Assembly (NCBI GenBank): GCA_016125375.1
Contig: WGLU01000006.1
Location: 186,001-250,000 of the forward strand
Source of the DNA: Pseudomonadota bacterium
GTDB lineage: Bacteria > Pseudomonadota > Alphaproteobacteria > UBA1280 > RI-95
Direction: 5' to 3'
DNA: 64,000 nt
Shown here: in pieces, positions 9,877 to 17,748 of the stretch
How the letters are laid out: every line of letters begins with the position of its first letter
Position numbering within the stretch: position 1 is the stretch's first letter
Translations under genes and position numbers: made by a program
Notes under the pieces: generated by a model
Database searches by the model: none
The model's input: only the letters and a program-made list of their open reading frames with translations
Told to the model about the DNA's origin: nothing

Positions 9877-10447
9877 GGTGTTCACGCTGCTGGCCGTTGT
9901 CGGGCTGCTGGTTCTGGTGGCGGCCTACGACCGCCGGTCAGACGTGCCGACCTCCGCCCTGAACGACGCAGTTGTTGCGCCTGCGCCGGTACAGCACCCC
10001 GCGGTGCCCGATGTACCGCTGCCCCTGACGACCGGACAGACCGTCCGCTTTGCCGACCTTAAGGAGCCGCTGCTGCTGGTCAACTTCTGGGCGTCGTGGT
10101 GCGCGCCGTGTGTGGCCGAGCTGCCGGACATGGTGCGTTTGAGTGCCGCCTCGGGCGGGCAGATTGCGCTGGTTGCCATCAGCGTGGATGACGATAAGGC
10201 CGCCATGTCGCGCTTTATGGCGTATTTGCGTCACAGCGTGGGGGCAGAGGTATTTGACAGCGCCCGCCTCTACTGGGTGTGGGACGGGGCGGATAAAGCT
10301 ATTTCGCTCACCGCCTTTGGCGGCGTCAAAGTGCCGGAGACGGTGATTGTGAACGCCGAGCGCCGCATGGTGCACAAGATTGCCGGCACCTACCCGTGGG
10401 CGGACGCGGCCACACCCGCCATGCTGCGCAAACTGGCTGCCAACTGA
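9866..10447 (+). CDS. TlpA/ResA-like thiol-disulfide oxidoreductase
   Basis: A 193-residue membrane-anchored thioredoxin-fold protein that would reduce apocytochrome c cysteines before haem attachment. It has an N-terminal anchor (residues 6-24) and the active-site motif WCAPC (about residue 80) in the context NFWASWCAPCV, followed by the cis-proline region VKVPET. The start at 9866 overlaps the end of ccsBA by 11 bp and has AGGAGG at 9852, so it is translationally coupled. Position and motif make it the ResA/CcsX partner of CcsBA. Confidence 0.9.
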   Translation: MRFKVFTLLAVVGLLVLVAAYDRRSDVPTSALNDAVVAPAPVQHPAVPDVPLPLTTGQTVRFADLKEPLLLVNFWASWCAPCVAELPDMVRLSAASGGQIALVAISVDDDKAAMSRFMAYLRHSVGAEVFDSARLYWVWDGADKAISLTAFGGVKVPETVIVNAERRMVHKIAGTYPWADAATPAMLRKLAAN

Positions 10448-10503
10448 CGCTTCCCCATCCGACACGCACGGGGATAAGTGGCATAAAGGGTTTGCAGCCC
10501 CTA

Positions 10504-10532
10504 GCCCAAGTGTGGGCGTGCGGCTATTTTTT
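10504..10532 (+). terminator. Possible terminator after ccsBA-tlpA
   Basis: Hairpin GCCCA-AGTG-TGGGC at 10504-10517, then a second possible outer pairing and a run of six T at 10527-10532. The T run overlaps the last codons of the convergent crp/fnr gene. The spacing between the short stem and the T run is longer than ideal. Confidence 0.4.
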
Positions 10533-11237
10533 ACAGGGGTAGGTGCTGGAGCAATGAGCGCACACATACTGTGCCAGCGCCATCACGTCGGGCACGGTGA
10601 TCCGCGCGTCATCTACCGTCAGGCCCAGGTCTTTCTTCAATTGCCCCAACGCGCGGGAAAAGGTTTCCGGCTGCATGCCCAGACGGGCGGCGATGGTGGC
10701 TTTTTCCAGCGGCAGGTCCACGCTCAGGGCGCCTTTTTCCCGTCCGCCGCACAGTTGCAGCAGATAACACCCCAAACGCTGCGGGGCGTTCTGCACCATC
10801 AGGCGCTCCATTTCATTCTCGCGGCGGCGGGTGTGGGCGGCCATTTCGTCCATCAGGGCTTTCATGGCGGCGGGGATGTCCATCACCGCCTGACGCACCT
10901 GTGTGGCAGGCAGGGTAAAAATGCGGGTGTCCGCATCCAGCACCTCGGCCGCGCAGGTGTGGGTGCCGCCTAAAAGCTGGGTGTCGAACACGCAGGCCGG
11001 CCCCTCGATAACATCCATCACCACGTCGTTGCCGGCATAGGTGGTGCGGGTGAGTTTGAGCCGTCCGGCAGCCAGAATGATAATGCTCGTGGCGGGGTCG
11101 TCCTTCTGGAACAGTACCTCGCCCTTGTCGGCGGTGCGCCAGCGCCCTTGCAGGGCAAGACTGTCCAGCGCTGCGGGTGGCAGGGCGGCAAAGGGCATCA
11201 ACTGGCCGAGCAGGCTATGGGCGTTGGCAGCGGTCAT
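10524..11237 (-). CDS. Crp/Fnr-family transcriptional regulator
   Basis: A 237-residue protein with a cyclic-nucleotide-type beta-barrel (about residues 15-125), a dimer helix and a winged helix-turn-helix. The recognition helix reads QPETFSRAL, carrying the Glu-x2-Ser-Arg set that FNR uses to read TTGAT-type half sites. Unlike oxygen-sensing FNR it has no cysteine cluster at the N-terminus, so a canonical N-terminal 4Fe-4S cluster is unlikely. It instead ends in CAHC-x5-C. I chose the ATG at 11237 (MTAANAHSLL) with GGAGAG upstream; 11285 is an alternative. It follows hemN by 61 bp, which suggests regulation of anaerobic haem or respiration genes, including its own operon. Confidence 0.88.
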   Translation of the reverse strand: MTAANAHSLLGQLMPFAALPPAALDSLALQGRWRTADKGEVLFQKDDPATSIIILAAGRLKLTRTTYAGNDVVMDVIEGPACVFDTQLLGGTHTCAAEVLDADTRIFTLPATQVRQAVMDIPAAMKALMDEMAAHTRRRENEMERLMVQNAPQRLGCYLLQLCGGREKGALSVDLPLEKATIAARLGMQPETFSRALGQLKKDLGLTVDDARITVPDVMALAQYVCAHCSSTYPCKK

Positions 11238-11298
11238 GCGGGCGTAAACTCTCCGGTAAATTCGGGCAAGTGTAGCCGCAAGCATGGGCGGGTTCAAC

Positions 11299-12642
11299 CT
11301 AAATGGCGCGGGCGTGGGGCTTGCTGCTGGCCTGCGTGTAGGGGTCAAAACAGGCGGCCACCAGACGGGTGAAAAGCTGGCCGCGGGGGGTGATGTGTAA
11401 GGTGGTGTCCGTCAGGGTGACCAGCCCGTCGGCAATCAGGGGCAGGAGCGCGGGCAGGGCGGCGGGCAGCATATGGGTGGGCACATCTACGGTATCCCGG
11501 CACATGATGGCCATAATCACCTCGCGGTGCGCCTTGTCGGCTTCGCTCAGGCCATAACCGCGCACGGTGGGCAGGCTGTGACCGCTCAGCAGCGTTTCGC
11601 CATAGGTTTTGATGGAAACCACGTTCTGCGCGTAGCCGCCGGGCAACTGGCTGATGGCAGAGGCGCCAAACCCCAGTAGGACAGGGCAGTCATCATCCGT
11701 ATAGCCCTGAAAGTTCCGCCGCAGGGTGCCGTCTTTGGCCGCTTGGGCTAGACTGTCCTCCGGCAGGGCAAAGTGGTCGATGCCGATGGCGGTATATCCG
11801 CCCGCCAGCAGGTCGGCGGTGGCTGTGGCAAACAGGGTTCGGCGGGCGTGGGCATCCGGCAGGGGGTGGGCTTCCAGCAGCGCCTGATGCTTTTTCACCT
11901 GCGGAATATGGGCATAACCGAACAGGGAAATACGGTCAGGCCGCAAGGCAAGGGTATCCGCCACCGTCTGGCGCATGGTGGCCACGCTCTGGTGGGGCAG
12001 GCCGTAAATCAGGTCGAAGTTCAGTCTGATGATGCCGGCCTCCCGCAGCCAGTTCACGCAGTCGGTGACCATTGTCAGCGGTTGCACGCGGGCAATCGCC
12101 GTTTGCACCTGCGGGTCGGTATCCTGCACGCCCAAGCTCGCGCGGTTAAAGCCGAGCTCGGCCAGCAGGCGGGCTTTGGCTTGGGTCATAGTGCGGGGGT
12201 CGACTTCGATAGCCAGTTCGGCATCGTCAGCAAAATCAAAGGCTTGGCGCAGGCTGTCCATCAGCGTGCGCAGAGCATCGTCCGGCATATGGGTGGGCGT
12301 ACCGCCACCAAAATGCAGATGTCTGAGCGGCAGTTTATGCCCGATGGCCTTACAAGCCAGCGCAATTTCTGCCTGCAACGCCTTTAGGTAGTTATACATA
12401 ACATCGTTTTTGCGGGTCACCTGCATGGTGCATCCGCAATAACGGCACAAAGCGGCACAAAACGGCAAATGCACATACACCGACCCTAGCGCGCCCTCGG
12501 GTATTTGCGCCAACCAATCAGTATATGTGCGTGCCGTCACATCCGGGCAAAAATGGTTCGCAGGCGGGTAGCTGGTGTAACGCGGCACCGGCCTGTCATA
12601 TTTTGCAACAAGGGCATCGGAAATGGCTGTGGCTGCATCCAT
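11299..12642 (-). CDS. hemN: Oxygen-independent coproporphyrinogen III oxidase HemN
   Basis: A 447-residue radical SAM enzyme that converts coproporphyrinogen III to protoporphyrinogen IX without O2, feeding haem synthesis. The cluster motif is CAALCRYCGC (about residue 60) after YVHLPF, and FGGGTPTH follows near residue 112. Length fits HemN (about 455) rather than the shorter HemW proteins. It begins 30 bp after ompW and is followed by crp/fnr. Supplying haem for the cbb3 oxidase under low oxygen is the obvious link with the upstream cluster. Confidence 0.95.
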   Translation of the reverse strand: MDAATAISDALVAKYDRPVPRYTSYPPANHFCPDVTARTYTDWLAQIPEGALGSVYVHLPFCAALCRYCGCTMQVTRKNDVMYNYLKALQAEIALACKAIGHKLPLRHLHFGGGTPTHMPDDALRTLMDSLRQAFDFADDAELAIEVDPRTMTQAKARLLAELGFNRASLGVQDTDPQVQTAIARVQPLTMVTDCVNWLREAGIIRLNFDLIYGLPHQSVATMRQTVADTLALRPDRISLFGYAHIPQVKKHQALLEAHPLPDAHARRTLFATATADLLAGGYTAIGIDHFALPEDSLAQAAKDGTLRRNFQGYTDDDCPVLLGFGASAISQLPGGYAQNVVSIKTYGETLLSGHSLPTVRGYGLSEADKAHREVIMAIMCRDTVDVPTHMLPAALPALLPLIADGLVTLTDTTLHITPRGQLFTRLVAACFDPYTQASSKPHARAI

Positions 12643-12672
12643 GTCGTCCGCCTTTTCCCGGTTGTGTATGGT

Positions 12673-13317
12673 CTAGAAGCGGTAGCCGAGGCCGATACCA
12701 GCAATCCACGGATCAAGGTCAACCGATGCGGTGACCGTGCCGTTTACTTTGGCGTCGGTGCTCAGGTACAGCTTTTTCAGGTCGGCGTTAATCGACCAGT
12801 GGTCGTTCAGGCCGTAGTCGAAACCTGCCTGAAATGCATAGCCGAAGTTGTTGTCATACGAGGTCGACTGCTGGGGTGATGCGTTGTTGTTATAGAACAT
12901 GGTGTAGTTGATGCCAGCGCCGACGTACGGACGGAACTTATCCTCGCGGGTCATGAAATGGTATTGCAGGGTCAGGGTCGGTGGGAGAATCCACACGTCA
13001 CCCAAATCCAGATTGCCGGCGGTTGTGCGCACGGCGCCCATGTCGTGCTTGCTGGTGGCCAGAATCAGCTCGGTCGCGATGTGGTCAGACCAGAAGTAGG
13101 TAAAGTCCAGCTCGGGGGTGAAGCTGCTGTCGGCGGTAATTTCGCCGCCGATGCTGGTTTTGCTTGATTCATCCGGGTCTACGTTAATGATGCGGGCACG
13201 GATCATCAGGTTTTTGCTGTCGAAAGCAAACATTGGTTTGGCATCTTCAGCAACGGCAACGCTGCTTAAGGCGCACAGGGTGGCTGCAGCAGCAAGTGTT
13301 GTGCGGGTGAAGGTCAT
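12673..13317 (-). CDS. ompW: OmpW-family outer membrane protein
   Basis: A 214-residue protein with a signal peptide (start MTFTRTTLAAAATLC, likely cleavage after VAVA) and an eight-stranded beta-barrel ending in the C-terminal Phe (GYRF) of outer membrane proteins. Family motifs include LPPTLTLQYHF and FRPYVGAGINYT. OmpW forms a small hydrophobic channel and in enterobacteria is controlled by FNR, which fits the FNR-type box upstream. The ATG at 13317 has GAGGA upstream and matches the signal peptide; a start 13 codons earlier is unlikely. Confidence 0.92.
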   Translation of the reverse strand: MTFTRTTLAAAATLCALSSVAVAEDAKPMFAFDSKNLMIRARIINVDPDESSKTSIGGEITADSSFTPELDFTYFWSDHIATELILATSKHDMGAVRTTAGNLDLGDVWILPPTLTLQYHFMTREDKFRPYVGAGINYTMFYNNNASPQQSTSYDNNFGYAFQAGFDYGLNDHWSINADLKKLYLSTDAKVNGTVTASVDLDPWIAGIGLGYRF

Positions 13318-13389
13318 TTTCTTCGTCCTCAGGTTACAGGTGGAGGTAATATCCACCCCGTACCCTAAGCGCCAAACGCGCCTGATGCC

Positions 13390-13403
13390 TTGACCGTCGT
13401 CAA
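13390..13403 (-). promoter_or_regulatory. FNR/CRP-type operator upstream of ompW-hemN-crp
   Basis: Perfect palindrome TTGAC-N4-GTCAA, two changes from the FNR consensus TTGAT-N4-ATCAA and of identical geometry. A TAGGGT -10 candidate (minus strand, 13362-13367) would put the start of transcription near 13355, so the box centre (13396.5) would sit about 41.5 bp upstream, the classic activator position. The likely reader is the regulator at 10524-11237. No experimental support is available. Confidence 0.6.
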
Positions 13404-13416
13404 GCCTCGAGCTTTT

Positions 13417-13887
13417 TTAGGCAGGTCGGCCCGGTACCAACATCGTCCATTGCTGGCTTGCAATAATGTCGCCATCAGCGTAGGTCGTCACTTTGAACTG
13501 AACGTATCCGCGTCCGCCTTTGCTGGATGGTTTGAGCCCGACAATCTCACCGACCGCGTGGAGTGTCATCCCCGCGACGAGGGGTTTGTGGAAACGAATG
13601 TCATCTACCTGCATGCCGAGCAGAGGGGTATCGCCGAAAGGCTTGGCTTCGACCATCAGGCGAATGGTTGTACACAGGGTATGCCAGCCGCTCCCGACCA
13701 ATTTGCCGAAGGGACTCAGTTTTGCAGCTTCTGCATCTAGGTGCATGGGCTGGGGATCCCACTGGCGGGCAAAATCAAGCTGCTCTTCGAGGTTTAGCAT
13801 GGCGGTAGCGCTGGTGTAGGTCGCACCCAGTTGGAGGTCCTCAAAAAACGTAGACGAGGCAGCAGGTTGGTGAGCAGTTTGATGCAT
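13417..13887 (-). CDS. MaoC-like (R)-hydratase domain protein
   Basis: A 156-residue single hot-dog fold protein of the MaoC dehydratase family. The segment FARQWDPQPMHLDAEAA (about residues 39-55) holds the catalytic Asp and His of (R)-specific enoyl-CoA hydratases, and GSGWHTLC follows as in the family. Substrate is unknown; enoyl-CoA hydration is the family reaction. It lies 2 bp after the YdjM-like gene, in the lepA operon. Confidence 0.85.
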   Translation of the reverse strand: MHQTAHQPAASSTFFEDLQLGATYTSATAMLNLEEQLDFARQWDPQPMHLDAEAAKLSPFGKLVGSGWHTLCTTIRLMVEAKPFGDTPLLGMQVDDIRFHKPLVAGMTLHAVGEIVGLKPSSKGGRGYVQFKVTTYADGDIIASQQWTMLVPGRPA

Positions 13888-13889
13888 GG

Positions 13890-14372
13890 TTACTCCAACA
13901 ATTTAATGGCAGTTGGGTTGCAGATAAAGGATAGACCGAGCAATAGGCCCGTCACCAGATATTCTACGAGAGAGCCCGTTTTGAAGGGCGTTGGCAGAAT
14001 GTGCATTTTGACCGGGTTGGGCCACAGAATGGGCACACCGCCTTTCGTCATGGCATCTGCCAGCAGGTGGGATGTGAATCCTACGCTAAGTGCGAGTGCC
14101 ATATCCGGTGAGAGCAGGTAAAATCCGCCAATAATTGTGGCGGCCAGTGCAAAAATCGAATGGGTGGCGCCCCGATGGCCGACAGCCATATCCATAACGC
14201 CGCTGACCAGAAAGAACCTCCTACCCAGCAACGACTTGGGGTGATCAATATCCGGCAACAGGCTGCCGAGCAAGAGCGGCGGCAGCGTCTCCGCGTTCAG
14301 AGGCAGTACGCCAGCGGCATCCCCCAGAACACCGCAAGCAAAACCGACAAGCAGGTGATTGGCGCCGAGCAT
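13890..14372 (-). CDS. YdjM-like inner-membrane metal-dependent hydrolase family protein
   Basis: A 160-residue integral membrane protein. Conserved family residues are visible: His near the start (GANHLLVGF), LPDIDHPKS, GHRGATHS and a later His-Asp (SHLLADAMT). These fit the DUF457/YdjM family of predicted membrane hydrolases; the substrate is unknown. The start overlaps the lepA stop by one base (TGATG), showing coupled translation. Confidence 0.8.
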   Translation of the reverse strand: MLGANHLLVGFACGVLGDAAGVLPLNAETLPPLLLGSLLPDIDHPKSLLGRRFFLVSGVMDMAVGHRGATHSIFALAATIIGGFYLLSPDMALALSVGFTSHLLADAMTKGGVPILWPNPVKMHILPTPFKTGSLVEYLVTGLLLGLSFICNPTAIKLLE

Positions 14373-16168
14373 CAGTCCAGCTTCAAAGCAGCAAGGAAGG
14401 CGGCCTGAGGGATCTCCACGTTACCAACGGCCTTCATGCGTTTTTTACCCTTTTTCTGCTTCTCGAGCAGTTTGCGCTTACGGGTAATGTCGCCGCCGTA
14501 GCACTTGGCGGTCACGTCTTTGCGCATGGCTTTAACGGTCTCGCGGGCGATGATTTTACCACCAATGGCCGCTTGTAGTGCGATGTCGAACATCTGCCTT
14601 GGGATGAGCTCTTTCATCTTGGTCAGGACGGCCCGCCCACGGCCTTCCGCAAAGTCGCGGTGGACAATCATGGACAAAGCGTCCACGGGTTCGCCATTGA
14701 CCATGATGTTGACTTTGGAGAGATTGGCTTCTTCAAACCCGTCGGCCTCGTAGTCAAAGCTGGCGTAGCCCTTGGTCAGTCCCTTGAGCTTATCATAGAA
14801 GTCCAGCACCACTTCGTTGAGCGGTAGGCGGTAGGTGAGCATGACGCGGTTACCGGCGTAGCTCATGTTAATCTGCACGCCGCGCTTATCGGTGCACAGT
14901 TTCATCACGTTACCGACATACTCTTCTGGTACCAGAATGGTTGCCTTGATCATCGGCTCCAGCATGGCGTCTATATGGGTGGGGTCGGGCAGGTCGGCTG
15001 GGTTTTGTACGTCCACCACCTCGCCGTTGGTTTTACGGACCTGATACACCACGCCCGGGGCAGTGGTGATGAGGTCGAGATCGAACTCCCGTTCCAGGCG
15101 TTCCTGAATAATTTCCATGTGCAAAAGGCCAAGGAAGCCGCAGCGGAAACCATAACCGAGCGCGGAAGACGATTCGGTCATATAGGTGAACGATGTGTCG
15201 TTGATACGGAGCTTGGCCAGCGCGTCCTTGAGCTTTTCATACTCATCACCCTCGGTCGGGTATAGGCCGCAGAACACCATCGGCTGGACCTGTTTAAAGC
15301 CGGGCAGAGGTTTGGCGCAGCGGCGCGACTCTTCCGTAATTGTATCGCCCACGTTGGTTTCCGCCACGGTTTTGATGGCAGCGGTGATAAAGCCGACTTC
15401 GCCTGCTTTGAGGGTGTCCGTCACAACCTTCTGACCAACGCCGAGCATGCCCACACGTTCGACAGTGTTGGTGCTGCCGTTGGACATGAAGCGGATCTTC
15501 ATCCCCTTTTTCAGGGTGCCGTCGACCATGCGAACCAGAATCACAACGCCGAGGTAGTTATCGTACCAGGCATCAACCAGCATGGCTTTGAGCGGGGCGG
15601 CAGCGTCACCCACTGGCGCGGGAACCTTGGCCACAATGGCTTCCAGAATCTCGACAACGCCCTGACCTGTTTTTGCAGAGGCCGGAATGGCGTCAGCCGC
15701 GTCCAGGCCGATAATATCTTCCACCTCCTGCGCCACACGGTCCGGGTCGGCCGCAGGCAGGTCGATCTTATTCAGCACGGGAATGATTTCGAGGTTGTTT
15801 TCCAACGCCAGGTATACGTTGGCGAGGGTTTGCGCCTCGACACCTTGTGCGGCATCTACAACCAGCAGCGCGCCTTCGCAGGCAGACAGGGAGCGCGATA
15901 CCTCGTACGAAAAGTCCACGTGACCCGGCGTGTCAATCAGGTTGAGCTGATAGGTATTGCCGTCCTTGGCACTGTAGCTCAGGCGCACGGCATTGGCTTT
16001 GATGGTGATGCCGCGCTCGCGCTCGATGTCCATGCTGTCGAGCAGCTGGTCTTTCATTTCGCGGGCTTCGATCGCATCGCAGGCCTGAATGATCCGGTCG
16101 GCAAGGGTGGACTTGCCATGGTCGATGTGCGCAATAATCGAAAAGTTGCGGATATGCTTGGTGGTCAT
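14372..16168 (-). CDS. lepA: Elongation factor 4 (LepA)
   Basis: A 598-residue translational GTPase that acts on ribosomes and affects initiation and translocation. G motifs are AHIDHGKST (G1), DTPGH (G3) and NKIDLP (G4), followed by domains II and III, the EF-G-like domain V and the LepA-specific C-terminal domain with [14 protein letters not shown]. Length equals the family norm. The reading frame is open for a further 163 codons upstream, but the ATG at 16168 ([10 protein letters not shown]) is the family start. Confidence 0.97.
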   Translation of the reverse strand: MTTKHIRNFSIIAHIDHGKSTLADRIIQACDAIEAREMKDQLLDSMDIERERGITIKANAVRLSYSAKDGNTYQLNLIDTPGHVDFSYEVSRSLSACEGALLVVDAAQGVEAQTLANVYLALENNLEIIPVLNKIDLPAADPDRVAQEVEDIIGLDAADAIPASAKTGQGVVEILEAIVAKVPAPVGDAAAPLKAMLVDAWYDNYLGVVILVRMVDGTLKKGMKIRFMSNGSTNTVERVGMLGVGQKVVTDTLKAGEVGFITAAIKTVAETNVGDTITEESRRCAKPLPGFKQVQPMVFCGLYPTEGDEYEKLKDALAKLRINDTSFTYMTESSSALGYGFRCGFLGLLHMEIIQERLEREFDLDLITTAPGVVYQVRKTNGEVVDVQNPADLPDPTHIDAMLEPMIKATILVPEEYVGNVMKLCTDKRGVQINMSYAGNRVMLTYRLPLNEVVLDFYDKLKGLTKGYASFDYEADGFEEANLSKVNIMVNGEPVDALSMIVHRDFAEGRGRAVLTKMKELIPRQMFDIALQAAIGGKIIARETVKAMRKDVTAKCYGGDITRKRKLLEKQKKGKKRMKAVGNVEIPQAAFLAALKLD

Positions 16169-16239
16169 GTGGCCGTTATCTGTCCTGCTTGAGAAATCTG
16201 CCCCGCAGTATACCAATAGCCGCCGAAAAGAAAAGAACC

Positions 16240-16268
16240 TTGCAAATAGGCCCGCACATAGGCATATA
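16240..16268 (+). promoter_or_regulatory. Possible promoter for the four-cysteine gene cluster
   Basis: TTGCAA (16240-16245), 17 bp, then CATATA (16263-16268), about 60 bp before the first gene. The -10 element matches poorly, so this is tentative. Confidence 0.3.
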
Positions 16269-16327
16269 GGTGGGCGTATTCTTTTGTCTTTTCCCGTTTC
16301 CCTCCTACGCAGAAAGGCCCACAAGCC

Positions 16328-16648
16328 ATGAAGCGTATTCTGCTTGCTACGGCGTTGGCTATTGTCTGCGCCACGCCGGCTTTTGCCGACGATGCACCCC
16401 TCATGCCCATCAACGGCCAGAACGCTGTGACCAGCGGCTGGACGACCATGCCCGATGGCGGCTATATCCGCCGCATCTGGGACTTCGAGTACGATCAGCT
16501 GTGCACCTTCTCTGCCGGTAACTCCGAGGCTGGCGGCATGTCCTGCCAGGCCTACCGGCAGATGACCACCAACGCCCAAGGGCGTTTTGTGGAGGTCTGC
16601 AAGGCCAACAGCAAGTCCCCCGCAACCTGCCCTGCCCGTGAACAATAA
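16328..16648 (+). CDS. Exported four-cysteine protein, paralogue 1
   Basis: I do not recognise this family. The 106-residue product has a clear signal peptide ([14 protein letters not shown], cleavage likely after AFA) and a mature domain with the spacing W-D-F-x4-L-C-x13-C-x17-C-x9-C. The same signature, with a Gln 11 residues after the second Cys and an aromatic residue 3 further on, occurs in the next three genes. An even number of cysteines in an exported protein suggests two disulfides. Its stop codon overlaps the ribosome site of paralogue 2, so the two are co-translated. Divergent from lepA. Confidence 0.85.
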   Translation: MKRILLATALAIVCATPAFADDAPLMPINGQNAVTSGWTTMPDGGYIRRIWDFEYDQLCTFSAGNSEAGGMSCQAYRQMTTNAQGRFVEVCKANSKSPATCPAREQ

Positions 16649-16658
16649 GGAGGTCACG

Positions 16659-16976
16659 ATGTTCCGTCATCTGCTTCTCGCCGCCGGTGTGGCGCTCTCG
16701 CTCGCCGCCGTGGCCGGTGCCGCCCAGGCGGGCGAGCCCACCACCCGCACGTCGCCGGATGGCAACGTCATCCAGCAGGATATCGGCGGCAACCTCCGTG
16801 GTCCGCTGTTCCGGTATTTCGATTTCGACATGGGCACCGTCTGCTACAGTGCCTACAGTGGCGAGTTCCACTGCCTGCCGCTGGCCCAGCTGCCGCCGGC
16901 CGGGCAGGATACCTTCGCCAAGCTGTGCAAGCAGCACAGCCGCGAGCCCGCCCTGTGCCCCAAGGCGGCCGAATAA
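16659..16976 (+). CDS. Exported four-cysteine protein, paralogue 2
   Basis: A 105-residue unknown protein. Signal peptide [14 protein letters not shown] with likely cleavage after AQA; mature part carries F-D-F-x4-V-C-x9-C-x17-C-x9-C, the shortest first loop of the four paralogues. The start at 16659 has AAGGAGG at 16647-16653 overlapping the preceding stop; the open frame upstream of it overlaps paralogue 1 and is not used. A strong terminator follows directly, so paralogues 1 and 2 form a two-gene operon. Confidence 0.85.
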   Translation: MFRHLLLAAGVALSLAAVAGAAQAGEPTTRTSPDGNVIQQDIGGNLRGPLFRYFDFDMGTVCYSAYSGEFHCLPLAQLPPAGQDTFAKLCKQHSREPALCPKAAE

Positions 16977-16991
16977 CCCCAAACACGCGCA

Positions 16992-17021
16992 GAACCCCGC
17001 CATCCGGCGGGGTTCTTTTTT
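16992..17021 (+). terminator. Rho-independent terminator after paralogue 2
   Basis: Perfect 10-bp stem GAACCCCGCC / GGCGGGGTTC with loop ATCC, followed by six T. Confidence 0.95.
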
Positions 17022-17060
17022 GTCTACAGGGGCGGGGGACTGTGTGGTAGCCTTGTGGGC

Positions 17061-17642
17061 ATGCGATACCTTTTGGCCCTACTGATGTGTGTGACGGCTG
17101 TGCCTGCTTTTGCCCAGAGCCGCGGTATGGCCATGCCTGTTATCGTTCAAAAAGAGGTGCGCGACCCATCCGCGACAACAGCGGCGAATGCCGCCAACAT
17201 CGTCATCGAGCAGGTAGACTTAATTGGCAGTTTTCGCCGTCTTTACGATTTTGATAACGAACAGCTCTGCACCTTTTACAACCACTCCGCCAATATCCAG
17301 AGCGGTGGGGGTTTGAGCTGCCGCTTTTATGACGAGCTGCCGGCACGGGTGCAAAAGCGCTATGACGATATTTGCCAGAAAATGAGCAAACGTAAAGAAG
17401 CTTGCCCGCAGCCCACCCCCCGGACATCAGCACCTGTGGCCCCGCCTGTCGGTGTGCCGGGAGTCTATTCGCCTTCTGCGACCGTGGACAGCCCGCCACC
17501 AACCGGTGACGAGGAAGAAATGGAGGGTACAGAATCCTCGGATACGACCCCTGCCATCGGCAACGGATTGCCGCCCAAGTTCAACCTACTGGGCCGCGGC
17601 AGGTCCTACTCGGTGGACGAATTGCGCAGTGCAAAGCCTTAG
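17061..17642 (+). CDS. Exported four-cysteine protein, paralogue 3, with acidic/proline-rich tail
   Basis: A 193-residue unknown protein. Signal peptide MRYLLALLMCVTAVP with cleavage likely after AFA. The cysteine domain (about residues 63-117) reads Y-D-F-x4-L-C-x16-C-x17-C-x9-C. The remaining 75 residues are Pro/Ser/Thr-rich and then acidic, so probably disordered. A GTG two codons earlier is an alternative start; neither has a strong ribosome site. Placed after the terminator of paralogues 1-2, so it needs its own promoter. Confidence 0.8.
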   Translation: MRYLLALLMCVTAVPAFAQSRGMAMPVIVQKEVRDPSATTAANAANIVIEQVDLIGSFRRLYDFDNEQLCTFYNHSANIQSGGGLSCRFYDELPARVQKRYDDICQKMSKRKEACPQPTPRTSAPVAPPVGVPGVYSPSATVDSPPPTGDEEEMEGTESSDTTPAIGNGLPPKFNLLGRGRSYSVDELRSAKP

Positions 17643-17748
17643 TGTATAGTGCTGCGGCTTACACATTCCCTTTCCTTTTTATAACGTCTTGATTACCTGC
17701 GTATAGGAGCGCCCGATTATAGCTGCTCGTGATCCCTCCCGCCGTGGC

